Positions 63,623 to 64,000 of a stretch of 64,000 nucleotides of DNA are shown in pieces. The position numbers were made by a program, and so were the translations under genes. Source of the DNA: Isoetes taiwanensis (lineage: Eukaryota > Streptophyta > Lycopodiopsida > Isoetales > Isoetaceae); NCBI GenBank assembly GCA_021234155.1, contig JAJEKV010000003.1:30985166-31049165 (forward strand), read 5' to 3'. Position 1 is the stretch's first letter; each line of letters begins with the position of its first letter. The notes under the pieces were generated by a model. The model was given only the letters and a program-made list of their open reading frames with translations. It searched no databases and was not told where the DNA came from.

Positions 63623-64000
63623 GTATGAGGTGTAATCTAACGAAAATGCTCGGCTTGCAACTTATAATATAGGCGATACTCAAAAAGATGATACAAATTT
63701 TGAACAGATTTAGTTGTTACATAATGTCTTCCTATCTCCATGTATCTTTAGTTAGAAGGTATTGTTACATGAGGAGTTATATGTCATGTAAGCATTTTTC
63801 TGCAAGCCAGCTTTGAAACATCAAATAAACCTCTTCCAGCAGCATATTTGCCGTTTCTTCAAGGATCAAGTGAAGAACGTTATTTACTTTTTGAAAAGGT
63901 TGACTTTTAGTCAGCGGAACCACATATTATTCCATCTATGCAACTTTAACTTTACTTATTGAATTTTAGTCACTATTGATCCTAATAGCAGTGAAGGAAT
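63623..64000 (+). other. Intron 2 of the thioredoxin gene, unfinished
   Basis: No ICQ- or NYEE-type continuation of the thioredoxin fold is found before the window ends, so the next exon is further right. Confidence 0.6.

Noticed and set aside
63800-63900. Possible third thioredoxin exon (LQGSSEERYLLFEK-like frame)
   Set aside because: Does not continue the thioredoxin fold and lacks clean splice sites in phase.

Overview
The window is nuclear DNA of a land plant. It has spliced genes with GT/AG introns, a CONSTANS-like B-box/CCT gene, an atypical chloroplast-type thioredoxin gene, and plant-type Ty3, copia-gag, L1-like LINE and Mutator-like elements with primer sites matching initiator tRNA-Met. 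The high repeat load and long AT-rich tracts fit a large genome. I cannot place it more finely; a fern or lycophyte is possible but this is only an impression.

Layout. (1) 1-12154: two copies of one Ty3/gypsy family joined tail to tail. The + strand copy (1-6404) keeps a partial 5' LTR, a primer site, two extra ORFs upstream of gag, and gag. The - strand copy (6405-12154) keeps pol, gag, the end of the second extra ORF and a 5' LTR, but has lost the leader and first ORF. The first extra ORF begins MARTKQTARK, identical to the histone H3 tail. Each extra ORF has its own TATA-like box and its own pair of near-perfect hairpins. (2) 12155-19617: an interrupted unknown ORF, an FCP1/NLI-type phosphatase-like gene on the - strand, and a first CONSTANS-like copy that lacks its CCT exons. 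(3) 19622-31048: a direct tandem duplication of 7849-19617, ending in the intact CONSTANS-like gene (exons to 31779). In the duplicate, 19.6-26.3 kb differs from its template mostly at CTG/CAG trinucleotides, while 26.3-31 kb is almost identical. (4) 32696-35667: a complete small LTR element with 216-bp LTRs and 5-bp target duplications that carries only gag-type ORFs. (5) 36.0-39.9 kb: repeat-rich DNA with heat-shock-element-like motifs. (6) 41.3-50.7 kb: a broken Ty3 element interrupted by a LINE fragment and fused to the 3' half of another Ty3 element that keeps a 1496-bp LTR. (7) 50.7-55.4 kb: mostly unrecognised DNA with G-runs and a short LINE insertion. (8) 55405-62432: a complete 7-kb Mutator-like element with 9-bp target duplications, long GATC-rich inverted repeats, a decayed DDE transposase on + and a zinc-finger plus Ulp1-protease cargo on -. 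(9) 62433-64000: promoter and first two coding exons of an ACHT-type thioredoxin.

The only host genes that look functional are the CONSTANS-like gene at 28935-31779, the FCP1-like gene at about 13.2-14.4 kb, and the thioredoxin at the right edge. The most unusual content is the Ty3 element with a histone H3 N-terminal mimic, a second accessory protein and duplicated hairpin/TATA cassettes.
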